Part shown: positions 1-8,358 of the stretch, in pieces
Position numbering within the stretch: position 1 is the stretch's first letter
Layout: every line of letters begins with the position of its first letter
Assembly (NCBI GenBank): GCA_938036435.1
Contig: CALHPU010000075.1
Span: 1 to 64,000 of the forward strand
Length of the DNA: 64,000 nt
Direction of reading: 5' to 3'
Origin: an uncultured Pirellulaceae bacterium
GTDB lineage: Bacteria > Planctomycetota > Planctomycetia > Pirellulales > Pirellulaceae
Made by a program: the position numbers and the translations under genes
Notes under the pieces: model-generated
Seen by the model: only the letters and a program-made list of their open reading frames with translations
What the model was told of the DNA's origin: nothing
The model's database searches: none

Positions 1-261
1 TACTATTGCAGGGTGCCGGGCTGCGGTGAATCAGAGCAGCGCACCAGACCAAGGTTCAAAATCCCAACGTCGCCGCAGTGGTGCCCGAATTGCTCATCCG
101 ATCTGAAGGCCGTCGCATGCGTCGTCAGAAAATACAACCGATTCACGATTGAATTTGTTTGTCCGGACGATTGTTGTTTTGAAGTTTCAGTTCAGCGACC
201 AGACTTTGAAATTCAACATCGCAAATTTTTGTTGAGCCAATCTTTGCGTAGAGATGTGTGA
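1..261 (+). CDS. Partial zinc-ribbon-like small protein (5' end outside window)
   Basis: The frame is open from base 1 and closes at 261, so the true start may lie left of the window; GTG at 13 is the first possible start inside it. The visible 86 residues carry a CxxxxC pair near the left edge, then a CPNC knuckle and a CPDDC knuckle about 30 residues later, with beta-strand-like spacing between. This is the pattern of a zinc ribbon. I cannot name a family. It lies in the gene-poor stretch left of the tRNA fragment and may belong to an integrated element. A chance ORF is possible. Confidence 0.35.
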   Translation, partial: YYCRVPGCGESEQRTRPRFKIPTSPQWCPNCSSDLKAVACVVRKYNRFTIEFVCPDDCCFEVSVQRPDFEIQHRKFLLSQSLRRDV

Positions 262-951
262 ATACTCGAGCGCACTTTCCCCGGCTGCGTCTCAAAATGT
301 GATGGGCTGCCCCTGTGAATCGGCGATCGGCAACAGCTGGAATTTTTTCCCAAAAAAAATCTGAGGCTATATAAAGCCCGAAAAAACATTTCTCGCGCTC
401 AAAAATCGCCATGCGTAGCCTCGCGTTGATCGCCCCCGGTGGGCCAGACAGGACCCAAAGGGGGGGTGGCCTTCCCACGGCGAAAACCGAGGTCTACTGA
501 TAGCCTCAGGATACCTCGCTGTTCTGAATGATGGGGCAATGTGATCACGTTCAAGCCGATCCCGAACGAACGATGCTGCTGGATCACAGAACGCAAAACG
601 AGCCCATCTGGGGCCAGTTTGTGTGTGTTTTTTGTATGAATCGGGCGATCTCAGCATCGAGAAGTTAGCCAGCTTGCCGGCACCGACGCAGAAAACCATG
701 ACGGTCGACCGACTACGAGCAAGCCGTCTCCCCGATTTCTCAAGACCTCGAGAGTGCGACGCTGACATCTTCGGCAGGATCCGGTGACGCATTTTAGAGA
801 TGAAGTGCTGCCGAGGTTCTCAGCGTCGAAGTACTGGCGATCGTTGGCCAGTGTGGTGTGCTGGCGATCATCGGCCGACGACGCATGTTATGGGCGCTTT
901 GTTAGAAAAGCGCCCTTTGTGCTGTTTCTTTCGGGTACCAGCATCATTGAA
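262..951. other. Intergenic stretch, no gene recognised
   Basis: Several overlapping frames are open here on both strands, but none has a recognisable motif, a clear ribosome site or a plausible composition. I see no gene that can be supported. The stretch fits decayed DNA at the end of an integrated element. Confidence 0.4.
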
Positions 952-1209
952 CTACCGCGGCCCACCTAAGCCGTACTGAGAGCGTCTTGCTCGTTCCAAA
1001 TCGGCGGTCAGTTTGTCGTTCAATTGGCGAAACTGTTCGCAAACCGCCAAAGATTCACTCAAGGATTCGCTCTGACGCTCGATAAGAGCCACAAGCTGTT
1101 CGAGTCGATCGGTCAGGCCTTCAATGGCCTGTGCGGCCGTGAGGCTTAGAGGATCGTCTCTGAGCACGATCAAATCGTTGGCTACTGCTCTCGCGCCTTC
1201 AACATCCAT
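952..1209 (-). CDS. Small coiled-coil protein
   Basis: An 85-residue acidic protein. Residues about 25-75 show regular Leu/Ile/Val heptad spacing rich in Glu, Gln, Ser and Arg, as in a short helical coiled coil. There is no signal peptide or membrane segment. A GAGG sits about eight bases before the ATG, which supports this start. It is the last gene-like ORF before the tRNA fragment and terminator, on the inferred element side of the boundary. No family is recognised. Small coiled-coil proteins often accompany transposase or plasmid genes, but nothing visible here proves that. Confidence 0.5.
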   Translation of the reverse strand: MDVEGARAVANDLIVLRDDPLSLTAAQAIEGLTDRLEQLVALIERQSESLSESLAVCEQFRQLNDKLTADLERARRSQYGLGGPR

Positions 1210-1438
1210 AGATCAACCTCGCGTTTTCTTTTCAGTAGAGCTCTTGTTCAGCTCAGCCACGACCTGATTTAACAATGAAAATTATCGCTAGGCGTGCATC
1301 GTTAGTCAGTTCAGCCGGACAGGATTCGAGCCAGCTTTGTAGCTCGGTGTCGCAAAAGCTGCTTTCCTCAGTGCTTTCCTGAAATTTGACAACGCTGGGA
1401 ATCACCGGTTTTTCATTGCTCAATTCGTTGTCGGATGA

Positions 1439-1484
<46 letters not shown>

Positions 1485-1489
1485 CTTAA

Positions 1490-1527
1490 AAAAAGCCCCG
1501 CAAACATACCGTTTCGCGGGGCTTTTT
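1490..1527 (+). terminator. Rho-independent terminator behind the tRNA fragment
   Basis: A perfect 12-bp stem (arms 1490-1501 and 1516-1527, core AGCCCCGC/GCGGGGCT) with a 14-base loop, ending in T5. It starts six bases after the discriminator of the tRNA fragment. Confidence 0.85.
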
Positions 1528-1947
1528 CGTATCTTTGGCATCGGTCGATGAGCTTTGATCATTGGCAAAAAAGACTTGGGTAGGACTCACATGGCCGCCG
1601 CAGACGGCGAGAAGCTGGCAGCGGGGGTAGGGATTGGGATGACGGGCCATTTCCTGAGCCGATTTGAGAAAAACGCCCGCCCGAGACAACTCCGCGATGA
1701 ACTGGTGACGCTGAAACTGGTGACGCTGAATTTGGAAGTTAAGCTCTTTGAGCTTGTTGTCTGCGTACAGAATCTAAGCGGCCGCCACCGACTGGCCTAA
1801 ATTCCGTGACGTCTTCAGGTTCCACGTGCCAGAACTTGCTCGTGTGTCAAAATCCGGGCAATAAAGTTGCGTGGACAACCATCTAATTACAAACACCCAT
1901 CCACAGTCGTTAACCAGCGACATACTTTTTGAAGATGAAAGAAACCC
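1528..1947. other. Intergenic, nothing recognised
   Basis: No convincing gene. A 15-base direct repeat (ACTGGTGACGCTGAA, twice) lies near 1700-1730. The right part must hold the promoter of the gene at 1948, but no clear consensus was seen. Confidence 0.3.
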
Positions 1948-2481
1948 ATGAAACATTTACTTACCCTACTAGTCGTCGCCGTATTAGCTTCCACTTCCTT
2001 TGCTCAGGAGACTGCCACCAAGGAGAAGAAGGGGAAAAAAAGTACTTGGCAGGTAAAGAGAATCGAAAAATCGCTGGCCGCCATCACGATGACGCCAGAG
2101 CAAGAAACTGCATTTGGTGAGGCCACTAAAAAACTGACCGCAGATTTGGCTGTCATAAAAGAAAACGGACTCACAACAGCGATGTATAAGGCGCGCGAAG
2201 AAAAACGAAAGGAAGGTCGTAAGGCGGGGCTTAAAGGTAAAGAGCTTTTGGATCACGTCGCCGACGGATTGCCCGCCGAAGAAGTTCAGCTGTTCGAAAC
2301 CTACGACAAGACGGTCAAGGCTTTCGAGAAAACAGTCGCCAGCATGCTGACCGATGAACAGATGAGTGCTTTGCCTGAAAAAGTTCAAAAGAAAATGAAG
2401 ATGGCGATGAGAGAAAAACGCGGCAAAGGCGGCAAGGGAAAAGGTAAGAAAAAGAAGAAGGGTGCTGCTGAGGTTGAGTAA
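1948..2481 (+). CDS. Secreted Lys-rich protein of unknown function
   Basis: 177 residues with a clear Sec signal peptide (MKH, hydrophobic core, cleavage after SFA about residue 19). The mature part is mainly helical and strongly basic, with an AITMTPEQ-like segment near residue 47 and a SMLTDEQMSALPE segment near residue 135. These resemble the LTPEQ helices of Spy/CpxP-like periplasmic proteins. The C-terminus is a run of Lys and Gly (about residues 155-172). Planctomycetes encode many such small secreted proteins. A Spy-like chaperone or a basic extracytoplasmic binder are both possible. It stands alone, with a terminator downstream at 2587. Confidence 0.75.
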   Translation: MKHLLTLLVVAVLASTSFAQETATKEKKGKKSTWQVKRIEKSLAAITMTPEQETAFGEATKKLTADLAVIKENGLTTAMYKAREEKRKEGRKAGLKGKELLDHVADGLPAEEVQLFETYDKTVKAFEKTVASMLTDEQMSALPEKVQKKMKMAMREKRGKGGKGKGKKKKKGAAEVE

Positions 2482-2586
2482 GCCTGTTTAGGCGATCGCT
2501 GTTTAGCAGCTCGCAGACGAGACAACGCAATTCTTTCGTCGGGCAAATCGCCCAGCGCCGGATCACGCTGTTGAATTCAATCATCC

Positions 2587-2617
2587 AATCCGGCACAACC
2601 GTGTCGGATTTTTTTTT
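2587..2617 (+). terminator. Rho-independent terminator
   Basis: Arms AATCCGGCAC (2587-2596) and GTGTCGGATT (2601-2610) pair with one mismatch around a four-base loop, followed by an uninterrupted T run to 2617. It lies about 105 bases after the stop of the secreted protein. Confidence 0.65.
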
Positions 2618-2730
2618 AGAAAGCCGTCACCCGCCGCCATTTGTAGAAACGGATTTCTCTCCCACCATCGATTGACAGCTACCCTGAAGTGCACCACCAC
2701 AGAACACGGCAAGCCTGTAAGCAGCCTTCC

Positions 2731-2852
2731 CTAGTGGTCTGTCAGAGCTGAGTCACCAAGTAGTGGGATTCGCCAGAATTCCTGATCGACCAAGGATTTC
2801 TGGCGAAATCCACTACGCGCAACAGTTCATCTCAGCTTGGACGAACCACTAA
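2731..2852. repeat. Palindromic dispersed element, copy 1 (nested inverted repeat)
   Basis: Outer arms 2731-2752 (starting CTAGTGGTCTGTCAG) and 2831-2852 enclose inner arms 2760-2780 (GTAGTGGGATTCGCCAGAAT) and 2795-2816. The whole can fold as two stacked stems. Related elements lie at 18920-18985 and 31504-31634. No ORF is inside, so any mobility would need help in trans. The right outer arm overlaps the stop codon of the thioesterase gene. Confidence 0.8.
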
Positions 2853-3835
2853 ATGGACTCTGCCTCGTCTACGCTGTCGATAACGGCGTCTATCTCATTG
2901 GCCAGCTGTCGCACCGTCGGCCCGCGCATGATCGAGTAGTGGCTACCCTCGACGATCGATTCGGTGACGGTCGAACTTGCGTGGTCCGCCCAAAGACTTG
3001 ATCCCAATTCGCTTTCGCTGATTGACTCGCTGGGCCACCAGAGATGGAGCGGGCAATCGATTGGGTTCGGCGTGAAGTCCGCTAGGAGATTGCAATGCGC
3101 CAGAAAAGTACTGGTGAATTTCGACAGGATAGCGCGTTCAGATGAACCGCTGGGCAGGTAGCCCATCTCGTCGATTTGATCGATCACCGCCTCAGAAGAC
3201 ATTGACGAATCCCCAAGGCAGGCGTTAGCCAAAAAGGAAATATCCTTCTGGACTCTCTCCATCGGTTTGGCCTTCAAAATGCCAATGCTTTGGAACTTGG
3301 TGAAGACCTGTTCCAAACGCAGGCACAGCTCGCGTTGCGATGTTTCGGCCGCAGCAGTCCAACTGGGATTGCTGTCGATCAAGCCAAGAAACGAAACGGT
3401 TCTCCCTGCAGCATTCAGCTCATTAACAACCAACGTTGCAATGAACCCTCCCAGAGAGAAACCAATCATGAGGATAACACCATGCGGTTGCTTGGACTTG
3501 ATAATTTCGGCATACGTACTTGCGATTTCCTGCAGAGACGAAAACTCGCTTTCTGCACCACACAGCATGCGCGACTGAATTCCCCAGACAGGACGGTTGG
3601 GTTCAAGACGCGTCACTAGCTTCCGATAAATCCCCACGTCTCCGCCTGAAGGGTGGATACAGAAAAGCGGTGATTTATCTCCTTGTGGGCGAAGGGCAAC
3701 CAGTTGGTTCAGATCAACAGTTTTGTTCGCATAAGTAGCCTGATTCATTACAGCAATCTTGATAGCAGGTGTTAAAGTCAATGATGTCTGATCTGGTACC
3801 AACGATGCTGAATCGATTGGTGATTGGTGATGCAA
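2849..3835 (-). CDS. Stand-alone thioesterase-domain protein (alpha/beta hydrolase)
   Basis: 328 residues. From about residue 42 the protein matches the thioesterase domain found at the ends of nonribosomal peptide and polyketide synthases: LFCIHPSGGDVGIYRKL, the nucleophile elbow GFSLGG (Ser about 127), and a C-terminal GSHYSIMRG with the catalytic His about 299. The first 40 residues are not conserved-looking, and a second ATG at 3748 (residue 30) is an alternative start. Such proteins release or edit acyl or peptidyl groups from carrier proteins. No synthase or carrier protein is encoded nearby in this window, so the substrate is unknown. Confidence 0.8.
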   Translation of the reverse strand: MHHQSPIDSASLVPDQTSLTLTPAIKIAVMNQATYANKTVDLNQLVALRPQGDKSPLFCIHPSGGDVGIYRKLVTRLEPNRPVWGIQSRMLCGAESEFSSLQEIASTYAEIIKSKQPHGVILMIGFSLGGFIATLVVNELNAAGRTVSFLGLIDSNPSWTAAAETSQRELCLRLEQVFTKFQSIGILKAKPMERVQKDISFLANACLGDSSMSSEAVIDQIDEMGYLPSGSSERAILSKFTSTFLAHCNLLADFTPNPIDCPLHLWWPSESISESELGSSLWADHASSTVTESIVEGSHYSIMRGPTVRQLANEIDAVIDSVDEAESI

Positions 3836-4192
3836 TCCGAGGATTTTTCCGCTAACAGTCTCCTAGAGAATCGAGATTTTAGTCGGGAAATATCAGCGCA
3901 GGTCAAAAAAAAACAGCTCGGTTTGGACGTTCGCTGGTATTCATTGCTTTCGACAATTCCACCTAAAACCTCAGCAATACCCGAAACCGTGAAACTACGG
4001 TGCACGAATGCCCGTTGCACGAACCATAGAGAGCAACAGATTGCCGCAACCTCCAAAACAAACCATACGAGGTTTGTTGTTGGGATTCTGGTATTTTGCA
4101 TCGCAACAAAAAACCAGCTTCGGCGGCAGATGATATGATTTTCTGATATCAGTTCGATACTTTTACCTTACGACACCGCCAAGCTCTTCACG
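3836..4192. promoter_or_regulatory. Divergent intergenic region
   Basis: 357 bases between the divergent thioesterase and SDR genes. It must contain both promoters. No clear -35/-10 pair, operator or RNA motif was identified. Confidence 0.3.
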
Positions 4193-4963
4193 ATGCCAAC
4201 ATCTTCCCCTAAAACCGCACCAGTCTGTGTCGTCACCGGAGGCAGCAGCGGAATCGGCCTAGCCACCGCCCGACTCATGCGTCAGACCGGATACCGGATC
4301 GCAATTTGTGGGCGAAACGCGGAGAGACTCTCTGCGGCCCATGAAGAACTGGTCACCCTTAAACAAGACAACGCATCCAAACCTTCGCAAACAGGCGAAC
4401 AAGACGTGCTGGCGGTGCAAGCGGATCTGGATGATGCCGACCAAGCCGTCGAATTTCTTCAACGTTCCATCAAAGAATTCGGCGACGTTGATGTACTGGT
4501 CAACAACGCCGCCATCGCGCCGCTGGATAAGTTTGAGCAGATCTCGGTGGAGACGTTTGAGTCTGTGGTCAACGTTAATATCCGAGCAGGTTTTTATCTG
4601 ACTCAGACGGCTTGGCAGCACATGATCAAATCCGGCGGCGGAACGATCGTAAACATTTCCTCGATGTCGGCCATCGACCCTTTTCCAGGATTCAGCCTGT
4701 ACGGTGCCTCCAAGGCGTGGATGGATCTTTTGACGCAGTCGCTTGCCTCCGAAGGAGAGCCGCACGGGATTCGGATCTGTTCCATCAGGCCGGGTGCCGT
4801 AGAGACGCCGTTGCTGCGGGGGCTGTTCCCAGATTTCCCTGCTGATCAGTGTGTGCCACCAGAGAGCATCGCACGAATGGTGCTGGGCTGTGTGCAGGAT
4901 CCGAAAAAGTACCCTTCCGGGGAATTTTTCCCAGTGACCAACCAACCTGAGACAACGGTTTAA
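4193..4963 (+). CDS. Short-chain dehydrogenase/reductase (SDR)
   Basis: 256 residues, the usual classical SDR length. Visible motifs: cofactor loop TGGSSGIG (15-22), NNAA (104-107), the active-site Ser in NISS (about 157) and YGASK (Tyr170, Lys174). An Arg-rich segment after the cofactor loop (CGRNAER, about 39-45) suggests NADP(H). The next gene, a pterin synthase, begins five bases after its stop, so the two are probably co-transcribed. Because sepiapterin and related pterin reductases are SDRs, a pterin reductase role is a reasonable inference, but the SDR family is too broad to read the substrate from sequence. Confidence 0.9.
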   Translation: MPTSSPKTAPVCVVTGGSSGIGLATARLMRQTGYRIAICGRNAERLSAAHEELVTLKQDNASKPSQTGEQDVLAVQADLDDADQAVEFLQRSIKEFGDVDVLVNNAAIAPLDKFEQISVETFESVVNVNIRAGFYLTQTAWQHMIKSGGGTIVNISSMSAIDPFPGFSLYGASKAWMDLLTQSLASEGEPHGIRICSIRPGAVETPLLRGLFPDFPADQCVPPESIARMVLGCVQDPKKYPSGEFFPVTNQPETTV

Positions 4964-4968
4964 GGCCA

Positions 4969-5763
4969 ATGATTTTGCTTTCTCGGGAAATAAGATTCGC
5001 GCTGGTACCTCAAGCCACAGAATTCGAACGCAAACCTTCCAATTCGTGGGCTGGCTGGCCGACGACGCTCAGTATCGTACCGCATTTAAAGCTACAGGCT
5101 CGAGTCCAAGGAATTCCTGATCCTGTCACAGGTTACGTCTGCAACGTCGCATTGTTGGACGATGTATTACGAGCGATCGTTACCGAACACCTAATTCCCA
5201 AATGGGGTGATGCACCACATCAAACCAGCGGGCCGTCGCTGTTGCTTGAGGTATTGCATCAATTCCAAAATCGCTGGAAATCAGCCGAACAGCTTGTCTC
5301 GTTGACGCTCCGACTCTCCGAGCAACTTTCTTTCACTCTTATGCCTGAAAACGAAAACATGCTTCAGCTTACTCAACAATTTGAATTCTCTGCGGCTCAT
5401 CGATTGCACTGCAACAGCATGACAGAACAAGAGAACAGAAACACGTTCGGAAAATGCAACAACCCCAACGGGCACGGTCATAACTATGTGTTTGATGTTA
5501 CGGTCGAACCCAATTCTGGCGCTGTACCAGACCTTGAGGCACTCCAGCAAATTGTGAAATTATCGGTCGTTGATAAGATCGATCATAAAAATCTCAACGC
5601 AGACATCGAACATTTCCAGACCGTCAACCCTAGCGTCGAGAACATTGCGATAGTCGTTTTTGACTGGCTGAAGAGTGGTTTATCGAACGCCAATTTTGAG
5701 GCAAACCTTATTGCCGTCAAAGTCTTCGAGACTCCCAAAACGTGGGCGGAGTACCGCGGGTAG
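4969..5763 (+). CDS. 6-pyruvoyl-tetrahydropterin synthase-like protein with tandem PTPS domains
   Basis: 264 residues, about twice the length of a single PTPS/QueD domain. The C-terminal half (from about 132) is a good PTPS domain: FEFSAAHRL with the first zinc His, CNNPNGHGHNY with the catalytic Cys (about 163) and the other two zinc His, IDHKNLN, and the substrate-binding Glu in VFETPKTW. The Cys-to-HGH spacing is that of animal PTPS, not bacterial QueD. The N-terminal half resembles the fold core (VQGIPDPVTGYVCNVALLDD) but lacks zinc His and Cys, so it looks like a degenerate, catalytically dead copy. The enzyme would convert dihydroneopterin triphosphate to 6-pyruvoyl-tetrahydropterin, or the related carboxy product. 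Its SDR neighbour could act next. Confidence 0.85.
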   Translation: MILLSREIRFALVPQATEFERKPSNSWAGWPTTLSIVPHLKLQARVQGIPDPVTGYVCNVALLDDVLRAIVTEHLIPKWGDAPHQTSGPSLLLEVLHQFQNRWKSAEQLVSLTLRLSEQLSFTLMPENENMLQLTQQFEFSAAHRLHCNSMTEQENRNTFGKCNNPNGHGHNYVFDVTVEPNSGAVPDLEALQQIVKLSVVDKIDHKNLNADIEHFQTVNPSVENIAIVVFDWLKSGLSNANFEANLIAVKVFETPKTWAEYRG

Positions 5764-5833
5764 CCGATCTTATAAGAGATTCGATGGCTTAATCTAAAAC
5801 CGTCCAAAGTCTGGCGACTCAGGCCACGAAGGA

Positions 5834-6319
5834 TCATTTCAGACGCTGACGTAAATCAGGGATGATTGATTCGGGGACAAATTTAGCCAGTTGCTCGTCA
5901 GAGGCCTGCGGAGTCAGTTGTTTGATCAGTGAACTGGAAACGTGAGCGTACTGGTTGTCGGCCATCAGGAAAATGGTCTCAATCTGGTCATTTAATTTGC
6001 GGTTGGCCATCATCATCGTGAACTCGCCGGCGATGTCCGTCATCGGCCTCACGCCGCGAATGGCAACCGACGCCCCGCATTGCTCGACGAAATTCACTGC
6101 TAGGCCGGAAAATGTCTTTACCTCGATATTGCTGGCGACATCTCGGGTGGCGCGCTGCAACAGGTTTAAGCGCTCCTTCGGCGAGAACAATCCCTGTTTT
6201 TCACTGTTGTGGCCAATCCCGACGACCAGCGTATCAACCAGTTTGCTCGCTCGCGCGATAACGTTCAGGTGGCCAAGAGTGACTGGATCAAATGATCCGG
6301 TGTAAACTGCGATCTTCAT
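5834..6319 (-). CDS. coaD: Pantetheine-phosphate adenylyltransferase
   Basis: 161 residues, the normal CoaD length. The N-terminus has the nucleotidyltransferase signature TGSFDPVTLGH (8-18), with the T/HxGH motif. VRPMTDIAGEF and the C-terminal VSSSLIKQL, an ISSS(L/T)-type motif, fit CoaD closely. It catalyses the penultimate step of coenzyme A synthesis, adenylating 4'-phosphopantetheine in the cytosol. It converges on the PTPS gene and stands alone on its strand. Nothing odd was seen. Confidence 0.95.
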   Translation of the reverse strand: MKIAVYTGSFDPVTLGHLNVIARASKLVDTLVVGIGHNSEKQGLFSPKERLNLLQRATRDVASNIEVKTFSGLAVNFVEQCGASVAIRGVRPMTDIAGEFTMMMANRKLNDQIETIFLMADNQYAHVSSSLIKQLTPQASDEQLAKFVPESIIPDLRQRLK

Positions 6320-6608
6320 GTTATTGGTCCTGCATCAACTAAAATCGTCAAAATTAGGCGCGCCGTGCGGCGCGATCGCCACTGTCGTTCTACACCGACG
6401 TAAAAATTAGCACGATTCGATGTCTTTGACTCACTGACCCGCCGTGACACCGAAGCTTAACCAATTATACTGTCATATCGCTGGCGCTGAGCAAATTGCC
6501 AAAACAAATTGCACTCGCAGGTAATTTCGTCCTATCGATGCGACGATGATTGTATTTAAGCTATGCTTTTCTAGACTTCACTCAACCAACCACCCGGAGT
6601 AGCTTGCT

Positions 6609-6812
6609 GTGCCAAAAGGGCTTTGCATCACGGCTTTGACGATCTCAGTGATCGTGCTTGTCCTGTTTTCGTCAGACCTGATCTTGGGTCTAGCTGGGAT
6701 GGAAAAACTGGCTCCGTTTAAATACAACAACATGGTGATGGACATCATCTTCATCGTTTGCTCGGCATCGCTGGCAGTAATGAGCTGGCTCACGTTCCGA
6801 GAACAGGTTTAA
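6609..6812 (+). CDS. Small two-helix membrane protein
   Basis: 67 residues starting at GTG 6609, with a GGAG about ten bases upstream. Two hydrophobic segments (about 7-29 and 44-62) flank a short polar stretch containing PFKYNN. The pattern is that of a small inner-membrane protein, and the length and regular hydrophobicity argue against a chance ORF. I do not recognise the family. It is monocistronic, and its function is unknown. Confidence 0.6.
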   Translation: MPKGLCITALTISVIVLVLFSSDLILGLAGMEKLAPFKYNNMVMDIIFIVCSASLAVMSWLTFREQV

Positions 6813-6825
6813 CGTTTCGCGACGT

Positions 6826-6864
6826 GTTGGCTTAATCACGTTGGCTTAATCACGTTGGCTTAAT
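6826..6864. repeat. 14-bp tandem repeat, 2.8 copies
   Basis: GTTGGCTTAATCAC is repeated head to tail at 6826, 6840 and 6854 (the last truncated), directly after the small membrane protein gene. The rest of the gap to 7199 shows no gene. Confidence 0.9.
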
Positions 6865-7199
6865 TCTGCTTTCGCCAATTTAATTTGGTCGTCTCCAAAA
6901 ATCTTAATTTGGACGCCAGCCACTTAACCATTCACCGCACCGCACCGCATCGAGGGTGGGCAGTGGAAAATCTCCCAGCCAGTAATTTGACGTCGACCGT
7001 TCGCTGGGCTTGCTTGTGCATTGGGCTTTGAGGCCCAATCAAGCTTCTTCTAATCGACTCGGGTTTTCCAATTGGATCTGAGGACAGTGACGAAGTTGTC
7101 CCTACGTTCAACCAAACGTTCAACCAAACGTCAAATTAACAAGACTTACCGCCGCAACGGATGGTGCAATTTCGTCTGGAGGCACAGCAGTAACGCTTC

Positions 7200-7643
7200 C
7201 TAGCGCATTGGCAGCGTGGTTGCCTTGCGAGCCGGCATTGTTGTTCCGCTTTGATAGGGAGATTGACCAGCGGGCAATGTGGTGCCATCGATGCTGCGGG
7301 CGGGAAGGCTAGTGCCGCCCATGCCGCGGGCAGGAAGGCTGGTCCCCAACCGACGCGCCGGCAGTGTACCGCCTCGATGGTTAGCCAGCGGCAGACTGGT
7401 GCTTCTTCGTTTCACGTTTTCGCCACCCTTGCCAACCATCGTCATCCAGTCGGTCGGTCTTTCGAGCTCCTTCGAGGCGGCACCCGCTGAGCCACCTGAT
7501 GCGGTCTTGTTCGATTGTTCCACCTCGCCAGGCAACGTTGTGGACTTCCATTGTGCGGGCTGATAACGCTTGTTCTCACAACCAACGGCCAATACGAGGA
7601 CGCAAAATGCAACGGGTATAATCGAAGAAGGAAAGGATCGCAT
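7200..7643 (-). CDS. Lipoprotein with SLPAR/TLPAR repeats
   Basis: 147 residues. A signal peptide ends in a lipobox (VLAVGC, Cys about 22), so the protein should be lipidated and exported. The C-terminal half (from about 80) is a string of seven imperfect copies of G-T-(S/T)-(L/M)-P-(A/L/M)-R spaced 8-14 residues apart. The DNA encoding them is correspondingly repetitive. No enzymatic domain is visible. A role in binding cell-envelope polymers or proteins is possible but is only inference. It stands alone. Confidence 0.7.
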   Translation of the reverse strand: MRSFPSSIIPVAFCVLVLAVGCENKRYQPAQWKSTTLPGEVEQSNKTASGGSAGAASKELERPTDWMTMVGKGGENVKRRSTSLPLANHRGGTLPARRLGTSLPARGMGGTSLPARSIDGTTLPAGQSPYQSGTTMPARKATTLPMR

Positions 7644-8358
7644 AGAGATCAGTTACAGAATTGAGTGAGGAATTGGAGGTGCGGTGCTAACTGGTGATAT
7701 TAAGTGCTATCGTCCAAACGACCGTTGCCGAACTTGTTTGAAAAACAATCTAACTGCGTGTTGACATTTTTAAAGGTAAAGTAAACGGGTTATAGGGAAT
7801 TTTTTGCCAAAGTGCAATTTCGATTTGTCGGCTCGTGGGCACTGAATGTCGGTAGATGATCGTTGCTGAATCATTTTTGTAAAACTGCCCCCCACAATCC
7901 GGAGTCAGTGCGGCATTGCGGCGCGACAGCCGTAAAACTCTCGCTGATTGCTACCAATTCTCTCACTGTCAATAAGGTAGCAACCTGCATCATGCCAATA
8001 TCTGGCACCAGCAACAGTCCCCGGAGAAACATGCAGGACTGTAAGATCGGAAGTCGATTCCAACCCCTGACAAACTAAACAAAGGACTGTTTGGCAGAGT
8101 CATTCTGCTTAATGGCGTCAATCGACAAGGATTTTTTCAGAGCTAACGGAAGGCTCTGCCTGTGGATTGAAAAAAGCTCTCTGCGAGAGCTGCGCAAACT
8201 AACCCCCACACGCGACAGTTTCCAACTGTTGCACCGCACCAGCACTGCCCAAACTGGGTTTTGTTGAAGCGCTGAAGGTGGAGACGGCCGAATTACACCA
8301 ACGGCGTCGGGTGGGAGTTTATCGCTGTCGCAGTGCACTTACAATGGAGACTGGTCAT
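7644..8358. promoter_or_regulatory. Long intergenic region between divergent genes
   Basis: About 715 bases between the lipoprotein gene and the Cys-rich gene. It holds a TTGACA at about 7760 in AT-rich DNA (a weak promoter candidate), a small hairpin AGCTCTC/GAGAGCT at 8175-8191 and several short frames without protein character. I see no supported gene. Confidence 0.3.

Noticed and set aside
143-792. Overlapping minus-strand frames of 65-141 residues in the left gap
   Set aside because: No motif, no ribosome site, odd composition (Arg, Pro, Trp, Cys); they share the same DNA in different frames, so at most one could be real, and none is supported.
2849-3835. Thioesterase as sign of a nonribosomal peptide cluster
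   Set aside because: No carrier, adenylation or condensation domain is encoded in the window.
3778-4138. Frames on both strands between the thioesterase and SDR genes
   Set aside because: Both read the same DNA, neither has a motif, and the region must hold two promoters.
4259-4969. 236-residue minus-strand frame opposite the SDR gene
   Set aside because: The SDR on the plus strand has complete cofactor and catalytic motifs; the minus frame is a shadow.
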